Below, piece by piece: positions 9,596 to 18,700 of a stretch of 64,000 bases of DNA; the first letter of the stretch is position 1; every line of letters starts with the position of its first letter. The notes beneath the pieces were generated by a model. It made no database searches. It saw nothing but the letters and a program-made list of their open reading frames with translations, and was not told the DNA's origin. The position numbers and the translations under genes are program-made. The stretch comes from HGM04593 sp045634365 (GTDB lineage Bacteria > Bacteroidota > Bacteroidia > Bacteroidales > Bacteroidaceae), in assembly GCA_045634365.1 (NCBI GenBank), contig JAZRAC010000057.1, positions 1 to 64,000 on the forward strand, given 5' to 3'.

Positions 9596-10369
9596 TTATA
9601 ATTGTTCGAAGAACTCGTCGCCGGCAACGCCCACTCCAAAAAGAGCAAAGTCGTAAATCACAGGGTCGGCAGGAGATAACTCCCGCAGGGCGGCTGTGAG
9701 TTCTTCCACTGTTTTTCTATCATTCTGCACACGGGTTATAAGCCCCAATCTGCGTCCGGTGCGTGCAACGTGTACATCGAGCGGAATCATCAGCTTCGAC
9801 GGTGATACGTTGTGCCAAATTCCAAGGTCGACTATTCCATCGTTGCGCGATAACCACCGCAGCATCATATTCAAACGCTTGCACGCCGATGCGGGCTTCC
9901 CTTTCCGTGGCAAGGGGTTGGAAATATGCCTCGTTTCTGCTCCGTCATTTGCCGAGAGAACCTCGCTGCGCAGTGCCGCTATTCCCTCCCACACATTATC
10001 GGTGGATGAAAAGAGTGGCTCCATCGAGCCATATTTCTCGTAAATTTGTTTCAATCCGCGAGCAACATACACAAAGTCGCGCGCGAAGAATGTGCGGTGT
10101 ATATTATCGGTTCCGCACAGCTCGCTCCATTTTCCGCTCATTATATAATCGTAGGGCCTGCCCTGCATTATATCGAAAAGCATTTTTCTGCCCGAAGCGA
10201 GTATCATTTTGCGGTTGCCCCAAGCTATTATCGATGCAAAAAAGGCTGCAATCTCAATGTCGCGCCTCTCGCTGAACCGATGGGGGAACCACACAGGGTC
10301 GTTATCAATAAACTCCTTGCGATTGTAAAGAGCAACCTTTTCGTCAAGAAGTTTTTTCAACCTATCCAT
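9596..10369 (-). CDS. TIGR02757 / DUF2400 family protein
   Basis: A 257-residue protein of a conserved Bacteroidetes and proteobacterial family of unknown biochemical function. Recognisable family stretches are YNRKEFIDNDPVWFPHRF near the N terminus, FFASIIAWGNRKMIL, the LNMMLRWLSRNDGIVDLGIW core and the PLDVHVARTGRRLGL stretch, ending in a D/FALFGVGV segment. The combination of DNA-glycosylase-like helical motifs (HhH-GPD-like PLDVHVAR) has led to suggestions of nucleic-acid involvement, but I would not assign an activity. It follows dapA with a 7-base gap, so the two are probably cotranscribed. Confidence 0.85.
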   Translation of the reverse strand: MDRLKKLLDEKVALYNRKEFIDNDPVWFPHRFSERRDIEIAAFFASIIAWGNRKMILASGRKMLFDIMQGRPYDYIMSGKWSELCGTDNIHRTFFARDFVYVARGLKQIYEKYGSMEPLFSSTDNVWEGIAALRSEVLSANDGAETRHISNPLPRKGKPASACKRLNMMLRWLSRNDGIVDLGIWHNVSPSKLMIPLDVHVARTGRRLGLITRVQNDRKTVEELTAALRELSPADPVIYDFALFGVGVAGDEFFEQL

Positions 10370-10376
10370 CCGGTGG

Positions 10377-11264
10377 TTACTTATTCAGTGACGCAATTGC
10401 CTCTTTCATCTCCTGCGCCACTGCTGCGCTCGCCGGCACAAGTGGCAGACGAAGCACATTCTCACACTTACCCATTATGTTTAGTGCAAGTTTTGCGCCT
10501 GCGGGGTTACCGTCGACAAAGAGCAGGCGGTAGATATTTCTGTAAGACTCGTCGAGACGGCGCGCCTCTTCGTTCTTTCCCTCCTGTATTGCCTTTACAA
10601 GCACCGACAATTCCGACGGAAAAGCATTGGCAAATACCGAGATTACACCCACGCCTCCCATTTTCATAATGTCGATTGTGAGTGCATCATCGCCCGAAAG
10701 TACATCGAACCCCTGTGGCTTTATATCCATAAGGTGAGATATTTGTTGCAAATTTCCCGACGCAGCTTTAAGGCCTACAATATTTTTGCACTCCTTTGCA
10801 AGGCGCACGGCAGTTTCGGGCAGCATATTCACCCCTGTGCGCCCGGGCACATTGTAGAGGTATATAGGAAGTTCCGTTGCTGCGGCTATTGTCTTAAAGT
10901 GCCGGTACATTCCCTCTTGATTGGGCTTATTGTAGTAAGGGACAATCGAGAGTATAGCGTCTATTCCTGTAAAATCCTCATTTTTAAGTTCACTTGCCAC
11001 CGCATAAGTATTATTACCGCCCACACCCAACATAATGGGGATGCGACCGGCCACCTGTTTTATGATGCGCTTTCGTGTTTCACGTTTCTCTTCGATGGTG
11101 AGTGTGGGAGTCTCTCCCGTTGTTCCGTGCACACACAGAAAATCGGTACCGCAATCGAGGTGCATCTGCACCAGATTTTCAAGCGCGGCATAATCAACCT
11201 CGCCGGTTTTTGTAAAGGGTGTTATTATCGCTACACCTGCTCCGGCTATTCTTTTTTGCATCAT
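10377..11264 (-). CDS. dapA: 4-hydroxy-tetrahydrodipicolinate synthase
   Basis: Condenses pyruvate with aspartate semialdehyde, the committing step of diaminopimelate and lysine synthesis. The 295-residue aldolase fold has all class I motifs: GTTGETPTL (about 44-52), YLYNVPGRTGV (tyrosine of the catalytic triad, about 135-145) and the Schiff-base lysine in VGLKAASGN (about 164). Tandem ATGs at 11264 and 11261. A TAAATTTG promoter box lies 27 bases upstream, and a TIGR02757-family gene follows 7 bases downstream. Confidence 0.97.
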   Translation of the reverse strand: MMQKRIAGAGVAIITPFTKTGEVDYAALENLVQMHLDCGTDFLCVHGTTGETPTLTIEEKRETRKRIIKQVAGRIPIMLGVGGNNTYAVASELKNEDFTGIDAILSIVPYYNKPNQEGMYRHFKTIAAATELPIYLYNVPGRTGVNMLPETAVRLAKECKNIVGLKAASGNLQQISHLMDIKPQGFDVLSGDDALTIDIMKMGGVGVISVFANAFPSELSVLVKAIQEGKNEEARRLDESYRNIYRLLFVDGNPAGAKLALNIMGKCENVLRLPLVPASAAVAQEMKEAIASLNK

Positions 11265-11290
11265 AAATATTCTATTTCTTTTTATCGTGA

Positions 11291-11298
11291 CAAATTTA
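11291..11298 (-). promoter_or_regulatory. Bacteroidetes -7 box upstream of dapA
   Basis: On the minus strand this reads TAAATTTG, matching TAnnTTTG, about 27 bases before the dapA start. No convincing -33 element. Confidence 0.5.
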
Positions 11299-11352
11299 CA
11301 TCAAATATTGCCAATATCCTTGTTTTTTTACCTTAAATATTAGTTATTTCTT

Positions 11353-13362
11353 TCAATTTGTTGCATCAGACAATAGTGCCAAAAATTCATCTTCGCTCAT
11401 CACCTTAATATTCAAGCTTTTAGCCTTTTCGAGCTTACTCGGTCCCATATTATCTCCTGCAAGAATAAATGAGGTGGATTTGCTTACACCGGCCACATTC
11501 TTGCCACCGTTGCGCTCGATTATCTCTTTGTACTCGTCGCGAGAGTGATGGGTGAATACACCGCTTATCACTATACTCTTGCCTGCGAGTATGGAGGTGC
11601 GGTTGCCGGCGGCCTCCTCTTCTATGTGAAATTTGAGCCCTGCTTCACGCAAGCGCGTTACAAGCTCCATATTTACAGGCTTGTCGAAATAACTTCTCAC
11701 GCTCGTTGCTATGCGCTCGCCAATCTCTTCGACGGCAGTTAATTGCGGTATTGTGGCTGCTATTATTGCATCTATATTGCCAAATGCACGAGCGAGGCGT
11801 TTGGCCACCGTGGCACCCACATAGCGTATGCCAAGCGCAAAGAGCACTCGCTCAAAAGGTACTCGGCGCGATTGTTCCAACGCCGCCACCACATTATCGG
11901 CCGATTTTGCGCCCAGACGGGGAAGGAACATAAAATCCTCGGGATTCAGTGAGTATAGGTCGGCAACATCCTTAATGAGCCCGTAGTTGAATAGAAGTTC
12001 CACAGTTTCGGGGCCAATGCTCTCTATATTCATCGCCTCGCGCGACACAAAATGCTCTATTTTTGCCCTCATTTGCGGTGCGCAACCATATTCGTTGGGA
12101 CAATAGTGGGCAGCCTCGCCCTCGGCACGCACAAGAGGAGTGCCGCACACTGGGCATTTGGTAATAAACCTCACCTTGTCGCCCACCAATATTCGTGCAT
12201 CAGTATCCACCCCCGTTATTTTGGGGATAATCTCACCACCCTTCTCAATATAGACCATATCCCCTATGTGAAGGTCATATTTCTCTATAATATCGGCATT
12301 GTGGAGCGAGGCACGCTTTACTACGGTGCCCGAGAGAAGTATCGGGTCGAGGTTGGCCACAGGCGTAACAACCCCTGTGCGCCCCACCTGATAGGTAACT
12401 TCGTTGAGACGCGTCAGTGCCCTTTCGGCCTGAAATTTGTATGCAATTGCCCAACGGGGCGACTTTGCCGTGTAGCCGAGGTTCTTTTGCTGGCGCAGGG
12501 AATTTACTTTCAGCACAATGCCATCGGTGGCAACGGGCAGTTCCTTACGTGCCTTGTCGTAGTGGTCGATGAAGGCAAAAACCTCCTCCAATGTGCTGCA
12601 CTTGCGGGTAGTCTCCGATATTTTGAAGCCCCACTCACGTGCCGCCATAAGATTTTCGTAGTGCCCTGCGGCCGGCAGTTCCTCGCCCAACATATAATAG
12701 AGAAAAGCATCGAGCTTGCGCTTGGCAACCTCGGAGGAGTCCATAAGTTTCAATGTTCCCGAAGCTGCGTTACGAGGATTGGCAAAGAGAGGCTCGCCGG
12801 CCTTTTCACGCGCCATGTTCAACTCCTCAAATACAGCCCACGGCATTAGTACCTCGCCGCGAATTTCAAATTCACGGGGATAATTCTCCCCTTTGAGCAC
12901 AAGAGGTACCGAGCGTATGGTTTTTACATTTGCGGTAACATCGTCGCCCTTTTCGCCATCGCCACGGGTAACCGCCTGCACCAATTTTCCATCCTTATAG
13001 GTGAGAGAAATTGAGGAGCCGTCGAACTTTAATTCGCAACAAATTTCAAAATCCTCGTTCAAAAGACGTTTCACACGCTCATAAAAATCGGCAACCTCAC
13101 TTTTCGAATAGGTGTTGCCAAGCGAGAGCATAGGATATTTATGAGCCACCTGCACGAACCCCTTGCTTATGTCGCTGCCCACACGCTGAGTGGGCGATGC
13201 TGCGTCGTACATTTCGGGGTGTGCATCTTCAAGCCCCTGCAATTCCCGCAACAAAGCATCGAATTCAAAATCGCTTATAGTGGGCGACGACAGCACATAG
13301 TAATTATAATTATGCTCGTGCAACAGCCGGCGCAGTTCCAATATTCTCTCCTCGTGGCTCAT
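11353..13362 (-). CDS. ligA: NAD-dependent DNA ligase
   Basis: Seals nicks in duplex DNA during replication and repair using NAD+. From the ATG at 13362 (MSHEERILELRR) the protein is 669 residues, the usual LigA length; an upstream in-frame ATG at 13398 would add 12 residues but lies on top of the promoter box, so I reject it. Domain order: Ia and adenylation domain with the AMP-accepting lysine in CELKFDGSS (K112), OB fold (YQVGRTGVVTPVA), four-cysteine zinc finger (CPVCGTP ... CPNEYGC), helix-hairpin-helix region, and a C-terminal BRCT domain (GKSIVISGVF to the end). Confidence 0.97.
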   Translation of the reverse strand: MSHEERILELRRLLHEHNYNYYVLSSPTISDFEFDALLRELQGLEDAHPEMYDAASPTQRVGSDISKGFVQVAHKYPMLSLGNTYSKSEVADFYERVKRLLNEDFEICCELKFDGSSISLTYKDGKLVQAVTRGDGEKGDDVTANVKTIRSVPLVLKGENYPREFEIRGEVLMPWAVFEELNMAREKAGEPLFANPRNAASGTLKLMDSSEVAKRKLDAFLYYMLGEELPAAGHYENLMAAREWGFKISETTRKCSTLEEVFAFIDHYDKARKELPVATDGIVLKVNSLRQQKNLGYTAKSPRWAIAYKFQAERALTRLNEVTYQVGRTGVVTPVANLDPILLSGTVVKRASLHNADIIEKYDLHIGDMVYIEKGGEIIPKITGVDTDARILVGDKVRFITKCPVCGTPLVRAEGEAAHYCPNEYGCAPQMRAKIEHFVSREAMNIESIGPETVELLFNYGLIKDVADLYSLNPEDFMFLPRLGAKSADNVVAALEQSRRVPFERVLFALGIRYVGATVAKRLARAFGNIDAIIAATIPQLTAVEEIGERIATSVRSYFDKPVNMELVTRLREAGLKFHIEEEAAGNRTSILAGKSIVISGVFTHHSRDEYKEIIERNGGKNVAGVSKSTSFILAGDNMGPSKLEKAKSLNIKVMSEDEFLALLSDATN

Positions 13363-13387
13363 AATTCTATCTTGTTTTATAAACGTG

Positions 13388-13395
13388 CAAAGATA
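13388..13395 (-). promoter_or_regulatory. Bacteroidetes -7 box upstream of ligA
   Basis: Minus-strand TATCTTTG, a perfect TAnnTTTG match, 26 bases before the preferred ligA start at 13362. Its position decides against the longer start at 13398. Confidence 0.65.
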
Positions 13396-13441
13396 CATCT
13401 TTTTTCGCTATTATCCCACGACAAAAATGTTTAAGTGCAAG

Positions 13442-13485
13442 AAAAAGGCGGTGACCTTAAAGTAAAAACAGGTCACCGCCTTTTT
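13442..13485. terminator. strong hairpin, second copy of the GGCGGTGACC stem
   Basis: A 16-base stem (AAAAAGGCGGTGACCT / AGGTCACCGCCTTTTT) with a 12-base A-rich loop, upstream of ligA and at the end of the island. It is followed by GAGATTGAATAAAG, the same tail found after the 7173-7207 hairpin. Suitable as a bidirectional terminator. Confidence 0.75.
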
Positions 13486-13607
13486 CTTGGAGATTGAATA
13501 AAGTTACTTAATGCCCAGAATTATTGCAACTACCGATGTAAGGCCGGCAATTACCCCCCGAAATGTTAAAAAATAATTAAAACATCAACAACATGTATTT
13601 TTTAGAG

Positions 13608-13648
13608 AAAAGAGACCGACTAAAAAGTATTTTTTAGCGGTCTCTTTT
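13608..13648. terminator. long hairpin terminator downstream of the portal gene
   Basis: An 11-base stem AAAAGAGACCG / CGGTCTCTTTT encloses a second AT stem (CTAAAAA / TTTTTTAG). It ends with a T run on either strand and is followed by GGAGATGAATAAAAAG. It would stop transcripts leaving the portal gene on the minus strand. Confidence 0.7.
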
Positions 13649-13656
13649 GTGTAGGA

Positions 13657-13771
13657 GATGAATAAAAAGATGTAGTTCAAGGCTTGCGTAGCCTGAAAAA
13701 CCGGAGTTTACTTGGGCGTAAATGAGGATCTTGAAGGCAAGCGCAACAAAGAAATACACTTTTTAGTCATC
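13657..13771. repeat. 115-bp segment bracketed by near-perfect inverted repeats
   Basis: Arms GATGAATAAAAAG and CTTTTTAGTCATC pair at 11 of 13 positions and enclose about 89 bases. The arms recur with a 3-base loop at 7218-7245, which suggests a small non-coding dispersed element rather than a gene. No reading frame of note inside. Confidence 0.45.
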
Positions 13772-13793
13772 TTCTTCTTTATTTATAAAATTT

Positions 13794-15764
13794 TTATTCT
13801 TTATTCATCGGTAACTCTTCGGCAACCGCACCCTGCACAGGCGGTTGCCCCTGCCCTGCCTGTTGCAGCCCTGCGAGTAGTTCGGGCGAAATACCATTCA
13901 TAGGAGCTCCCTGCGCAGCCTGTTCCTCGTTGCGTTTAATTGCTTCGAGAATTTTGGTGGCAAAGGGGTAGGAACTATTTTCGAGCATAGTTTTTACATC
14001 CACGGCATTTGCACGGAAGAGTTCCATAAGAAAGTCATTGGCAATCATCTGGTAGGCCGGAGTATTATACCCCTCGGATATTGTGAGGTCTATTTGTGCA
14101 TCGCGCACCTTTTCGGGATTGTACCACTTTGCCTCTTCGTTATACTCACTGCCGGCAAGGTCTATGTAACGAACCTCGGTATAATACTGCTGTATTGTCT
14201 TCATAAGTTTAATATCGCGGCGACGACGAAAATTACGGTAGCTGTCGAACAGGCCTTTCAGATTAAGCGAAGAGTTATGCACCTGTTGGGCATAAAGGCT
14301 TGCCGGAGTGCCTGCACGCGGTGCCTGCCCCTGCATCGCCGAGTTTACTCCTGATATTTCGTTTATGAGCCTCAGCTGCAAATTCAGCAGTTCAAAGTCG
14401 CCGGCAACAGCCGCGCCGCTGTTGTACTGCCGCACCACTCCATCGATACTCTGCCCGGGTTTAAGTTTCACGAACAGCACCCCGTTGTAACGCACATATT
14501 CATCGATAACCTCCTCGCGACTCATACTCTCGAAGGCATCGTCGTCGACCACAAGCACACCCTTCGACGAGGTTCCGCGTATAAAATCTATGAGCGTTGC
14601 CGTGCGGTTTATAGCTCTCTGCTGGTCGATGAACTGCTCCACAAAATTGCCGAGCTTCCCTTGAACAAGCGGATATAGGTGCAGAATGTAGTTATGCTCG
14701 CCGTGCCAATAGGGGCTGCGCCCCTCCTGCAACACATTGCCAAAAGGTGTCATATAGCGATAATACCAATAGCGTTCAATGGCAAATGCATAATCTATGA
14801 GCAGTATATCCTCCTCGGGAAGGCCGGCAGCCTTTGCCTCACGTATGCGACGCTCATTCTCACTATCGAGCCGTCTCTTCGATGCTGATGTATAGGGAAG
14901 ATAGCCCCAAGTTCCCTTTTGACTGTCGTTCCAGCAGTAAGTATCACGCGATTCGAGTTTCCAGCCGAGAATCACACGGCAAAGGTCGGAGCGCGAAGGG
15001 GTGTAGAACGAGAGGGAGGCTGTTTCGTCGCCCTGCATTGCACGGTTCACGGGCAAATTATTGCCGGCAACCTCCAAATAATAGTTCTTCACTCGCTCCT
15101 TGTCGGCCGGTGTATGCGCAAACAGTGCAAGCACCTGTTCCAGAGGAAGGTCGAAAATTTCGCCTATGCAATTGAGGTCCCACATACGCACATCTTCGAG
15201 ATTGGTGTTAAAGAAGAGGCGCGAAGGATTCACTGCATACACCCACACATCCTTTTGCCCTCGCGAGGGATTCATTCCATACTCTATTCTTTGCGCCGTC
15301 ATTCCACCATTGAGCAACATACGCATAGAGTCGGAGTCCACCTCCTCCATTTCGTTTATATCGTGTACATACTCTATGGCAACAGACATCATCTCCCCCA
15401 CCCGTCCCTCTGACGGGTCGCGCGCCACACACACGGGACGCAGAAGATTCTGGCGCATCTGTCCGTCGATGTTGCTCAATATGGGAGCAATCATATTATT
15501 CTTCAACGGCACTTTGCCATTCTTCTTTATGAGTTCTCCCTCGGTAATCATAGAGAGCGTGTCGGGGTCGCGCACATAATCGCCCCATTGGTCGCCGTAG
15601 CTGTACATAAGGCTGCGCCGCAATTTGCGGCGAGCCTCATCAAGAGCCATCCAGCAGGCTGCACACTCATTGAGAAAATCGACGGCACTGCCCTCGCTCT
15701 TTTCCACAATTCCGTCGCGCAGCGCCGGCTCGGCTTTCACTTTTCTGTTAATAAATTTATTCAT
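13794..15764 (-). CDS. phage portal protein (podovirus/crAss-like type)
   Basis: A 656-residue protein I recognise as a portal by its overall layout, not by a catalytic motif: an N-terminal segment of helices with YSYGDQWGDY and a PLKNNMIAPILSNIDGQMRQN stretch, a middle wing region, the helix LINEISGVNSAMQGQAP followed by SLYAQQVHNSS, a long charged stem helix (FRRRRDIKLMKTIQQYY), a crown-like domain with ANDFLMELFRANAVDVKTMLENSSYPFA, and a Gln/Pro-rich tail. Portal dodecamers form the DNA entry gate of tailed-phage capsids. It is the last of four colinear minus-strand genes and begins 14 bases after the polyvalent-protein gene. No terminase or capsid gene is beside it. The fit to P22/crAss-like portals is from memory of the family and is an inference; portal identity is probable. 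Confidence 0.75.
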   Translation of the reverse strand: MNKFINRKVKAEPALRDGIVEKSEGSAVDFLNECAACWMALDEARRKLRRSLMYSYGDQWGDYVRDPDTLSMITEGELIKKNGKVPLKNNMIAPILSNIDGQMRQNLLRPVCVARDPSEGRVGEMMSVAIEYVHDINEMEEVDSDSMRMLLNGGMTAQRIEYGMNPSRGQKDVWVYAVNPSRLFFNTNLEDVRMWDLNCIGEIFDLPLEQVLALFAHTPADKERVKNYYLEVAGNNLPVNRAMQGDETASLSFYTPSRSDLCRVILGWKLESRDTYCWNDSQKGTWGYLPYTSASKRRLDSENERRIREAKAAGLPEEDILLIDYAFAIERYWYYRYMTPFGNVLQEGRSPYWHGEHNYILHLYPLVQGKLGNFVEQFIDQQRAINRTATLIDFIRGTSSKGVLVVDDDAFESMSREEVIDEYVRYNGVLFVKLKPGQSIDGVVRQYNSGAAVAGDFELLNLQLRLINEISGVNSAMQGQAPRAGTPASLYAQQVHNSSLNLKGLFDSYRNFRRRRDIKLMKTIQQYYTEVRYIDLAGSEYNEEAKWYNPEKVRDAQIDLTISEGYNTPAYQMIANDFLMELFRANAVDVKTMLENSSYPFATKILEAIKRNEEQAAQGAPMNGISPELLAGLQQAGQGQPPVQGAVAEELPMNKE

Positions 15765-15778
15765 TACCGATATAAATA

Positions 15779-18700
15779 TTAGTTATTATCGTTATTCTTT
15801 ATATCCTCTTCTGTAATATTGAAGGGAATCTCATCGTTATATACCTTTTTCTTTTCCGCTTCCATTTTCCTTTCAGCCTCCTCGCTAAAATTTTCGTGCA
15901 GACGCCTAAAAAACTCCCTATCATGCTCCACATTGCGAGGCGCATCCTCATCGATGACAAGTTTATTGTAGTAGTCCCTCCAATAATCATCTACACCCCT
16001 ATTGTGCTTTTCTTTAAAAACATCGACAAGTTCTTTGCGCGACAATTGATCGTTCTCGTTAAACATCGGCAAATTACTGTTTTTATAAGACCTCGACACT
16101 TCGGCCCTGTTCTTCTCCTCTTCTACCGCTTTCTTCAATAGGTCTACAATATAATCGTTATTTGACAAACGCCTTCTCTTGTACCCTTTTGTTCTATACT
16201 TATCGCTATACTTTCTCAATCGACTCTCAGGGCGATACAAGCCTCCCAAAGCAACCTCCTTCACAAAATAAGGAATCAGCAGTTCTATAAATTCGGCATT
16301 AGCTTCGAGTGCCTCCATTTCGTCGAGAGCACCACGCTCTTTAAGTTGCGAATAAGCATCGGCAAGGTTGGACATAACATCGTCATACTGTGCTCTAAGT
16401 ATTTTCTTCTCCAATGGCGTCAATTGCAGATCTTTCATCTTTTTCGATGTTTTTCTGAATTTCATTGGGCGATTGGAACTATTCTCCTTCACATTCTTGT
16501 ATATCACATCCAAAGGGCCGGCAAGCATTTTTTTCATCCTGGTAAATTGCTCCAAGGACATTTGCTTCTCGCGTGGAAAATCCTCGGTAGATTCGGGTAT
16601 ATTATTCATACGATCCACATCCAACATCATCTGGCGTTTAAGCAGATTTCTTGTTTCTACATTTCCGCTGAACGACTGCGATTTTCCTGTTACTTTATGA
16701 AGGATATACTCATCAACCGTAGGGAACTCCTCTTTGAACCTTGTCGGCGGCATTCCAAACTCTTTTACAAATTGATTATTGAGCACATTCAACACCCCCG
16801 TAATATTTTCATAATTAGAGTAATTTTCTATCTTTTCTACATCATCCAACGCCTTATAGTATTGTTCGACAAAAGCATCCTCTGCATCGGCCCTCAACAA
16901 GGAAACACTTTTCTCGAACCCTTCGTAGTGCTGAATCATCTGTTGCAACGGCGTTACTATATTATAGGCCAGCACTTCGGGTTCCATAAGAGCATTTTGC
17001 CTTATATACATCACCTGCTTTTTAGGATCGTAATAAGAAACCTCAGGCATATATTTGGTAATCTTCACAGGGATATGTGCCAATTCCGGATAGGCAGCAT
17101 AGAATATCGGATCGCTGACAATATCGCGCACCTGTAAATCATTGAACAAAGAGGGGTATTTATCGAAAATCTCTTCAACAAATTTCTCATCTGCACCACC
17201 TGCCAGGAATGTACCACCTACCATTTTGTTATATTTGCGAGCCAATTGAGGATCTTTCATCAGCAGTTGATTATATACAACATCGTTCAACTGTATTGTC
17301 TCATACTCCAATTCACTGCGCCACATTCCATCGGCACCACGTGCCCAGCCTGTTTCTCTCCAAATTTTTTGCGGGGTCTCCCCATCAGCCTCCATCTCCT
17401 TTGCAATAGCAAGATCTATCTGCTCATTCAAACGTCCATTATCGGCATTGGAAAGATTATCGGCACCGCGTTCTCCTATAAACCTATAAGAAGAGGCTAC
17501 CGCGTTCTTCTTTTCATTCTCGGGATGAAACTCCTCGTACAACGCCCTCTTGTCGGGCAACAAATATTCGGGAGTATCGGCATATATTTCATTTTTGTCA
17601 ATACGACGCTTCACCTCCTTTAAGTAGGCAGGAGCATTGTAATAATCGACTTTATGACGTGCGGAAGGAAATCTCCCGAACACCGATGCACGATAATCGT
17701 TGGGTTGCGTTCCTTTTAACATTGCATCTTTATGAGCCGACAGCATTCTGCATAGTTCATCGGTTGTAACCTTTGCCTTCTCGCCAGAAATTATATTCAT
17801 ACGCACAAGTGCGTGGTTCACATAATCCTTCAACCTATTGAGAATACCGCGCTCCTTGCGTGTGGGATTATCCTTTTCGGCCAAATGTGCCATATACTCC
17901 TCCACTGCAATAAAGCCCGGAGCCTTATACTTTCTACCAATTTCGTAGATTCCATCGAGCACTTCGGCATCGGCCGATTTATATAGTTCCTCGTAAAAAT
18001 CGAAGAGATACATTCCAAAGAGATTGGAAAGACCTTTGTGCCCCACAACCTCGTGCACGACAACACGTTCAAGTTCGCTCATATCCTTAATGTTGGGAAG
18101 ATTTATATATACCTTCCCATTGGAATTATCAACCCAGCCCAATGAACGGATTTTGTTGTTATAATCAACTTCGTTTGTAGTATCCTCAACCTCCCTTTCA
18201 TCGAAGAGGAAGTTTAGTTTATAGCCCAATTTTTGAGCCATTTCCTCGGCCCTCTGCTTATAATTGCGCATTGTCTCGTGGCTATTTTGTAAGCCTATAT
18301 AGCTCCAAGCGTAGGGTTTGTTCCATTTGGTAGGGACCTTTATACGTCTGTTACCACCGACAGCTTCGGTGCCCTCTGTAAGATCGGGATAAGCATCTTT
18401 ATTGAGCCAACCGGCATCGGTTGAATTTACAAAATTCACATACCTTTTCTTTTCGTGAGCCTTTATCTCCTCGTTGCCAAGATTGCCATAGGGGGAATTC
18501 TCACGTTCCTTCTGCAAGCTGTTGTAGCGAGTGGTGGTAGTACCACTTTTAAGCGTTTCCACCTCCTGTTGCATTATTTCGAGGTATTTGTCGAGCGCTC
18601 TATTCTCGGCGGCCGAACAGCGATAAGCCTTGCGGTTCACGGCAGCAAGCAAACTGCCCTCGTTCAAATTAAACTCATTCTCCAATTGCTTGCGCAGATT

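Larger units (their letters stand above)
13399..13793. other. 395-base gene-free gap between ligA and the portal gene
   Basis: Holds two hairpins (13442-13485, 13608-13648) and one IR-bracketed segment (13657-13771). On the minus strand, between about 13580 and 13501, there is a 26-codon open stretch without a start codon that ends in a hydrophobic peptide (reads VIAGLTSVVAIILGIK then stop); it could be the ruined 3' end of a small membrane protein. Nothing else is recognisable. Confidence 0.5.
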
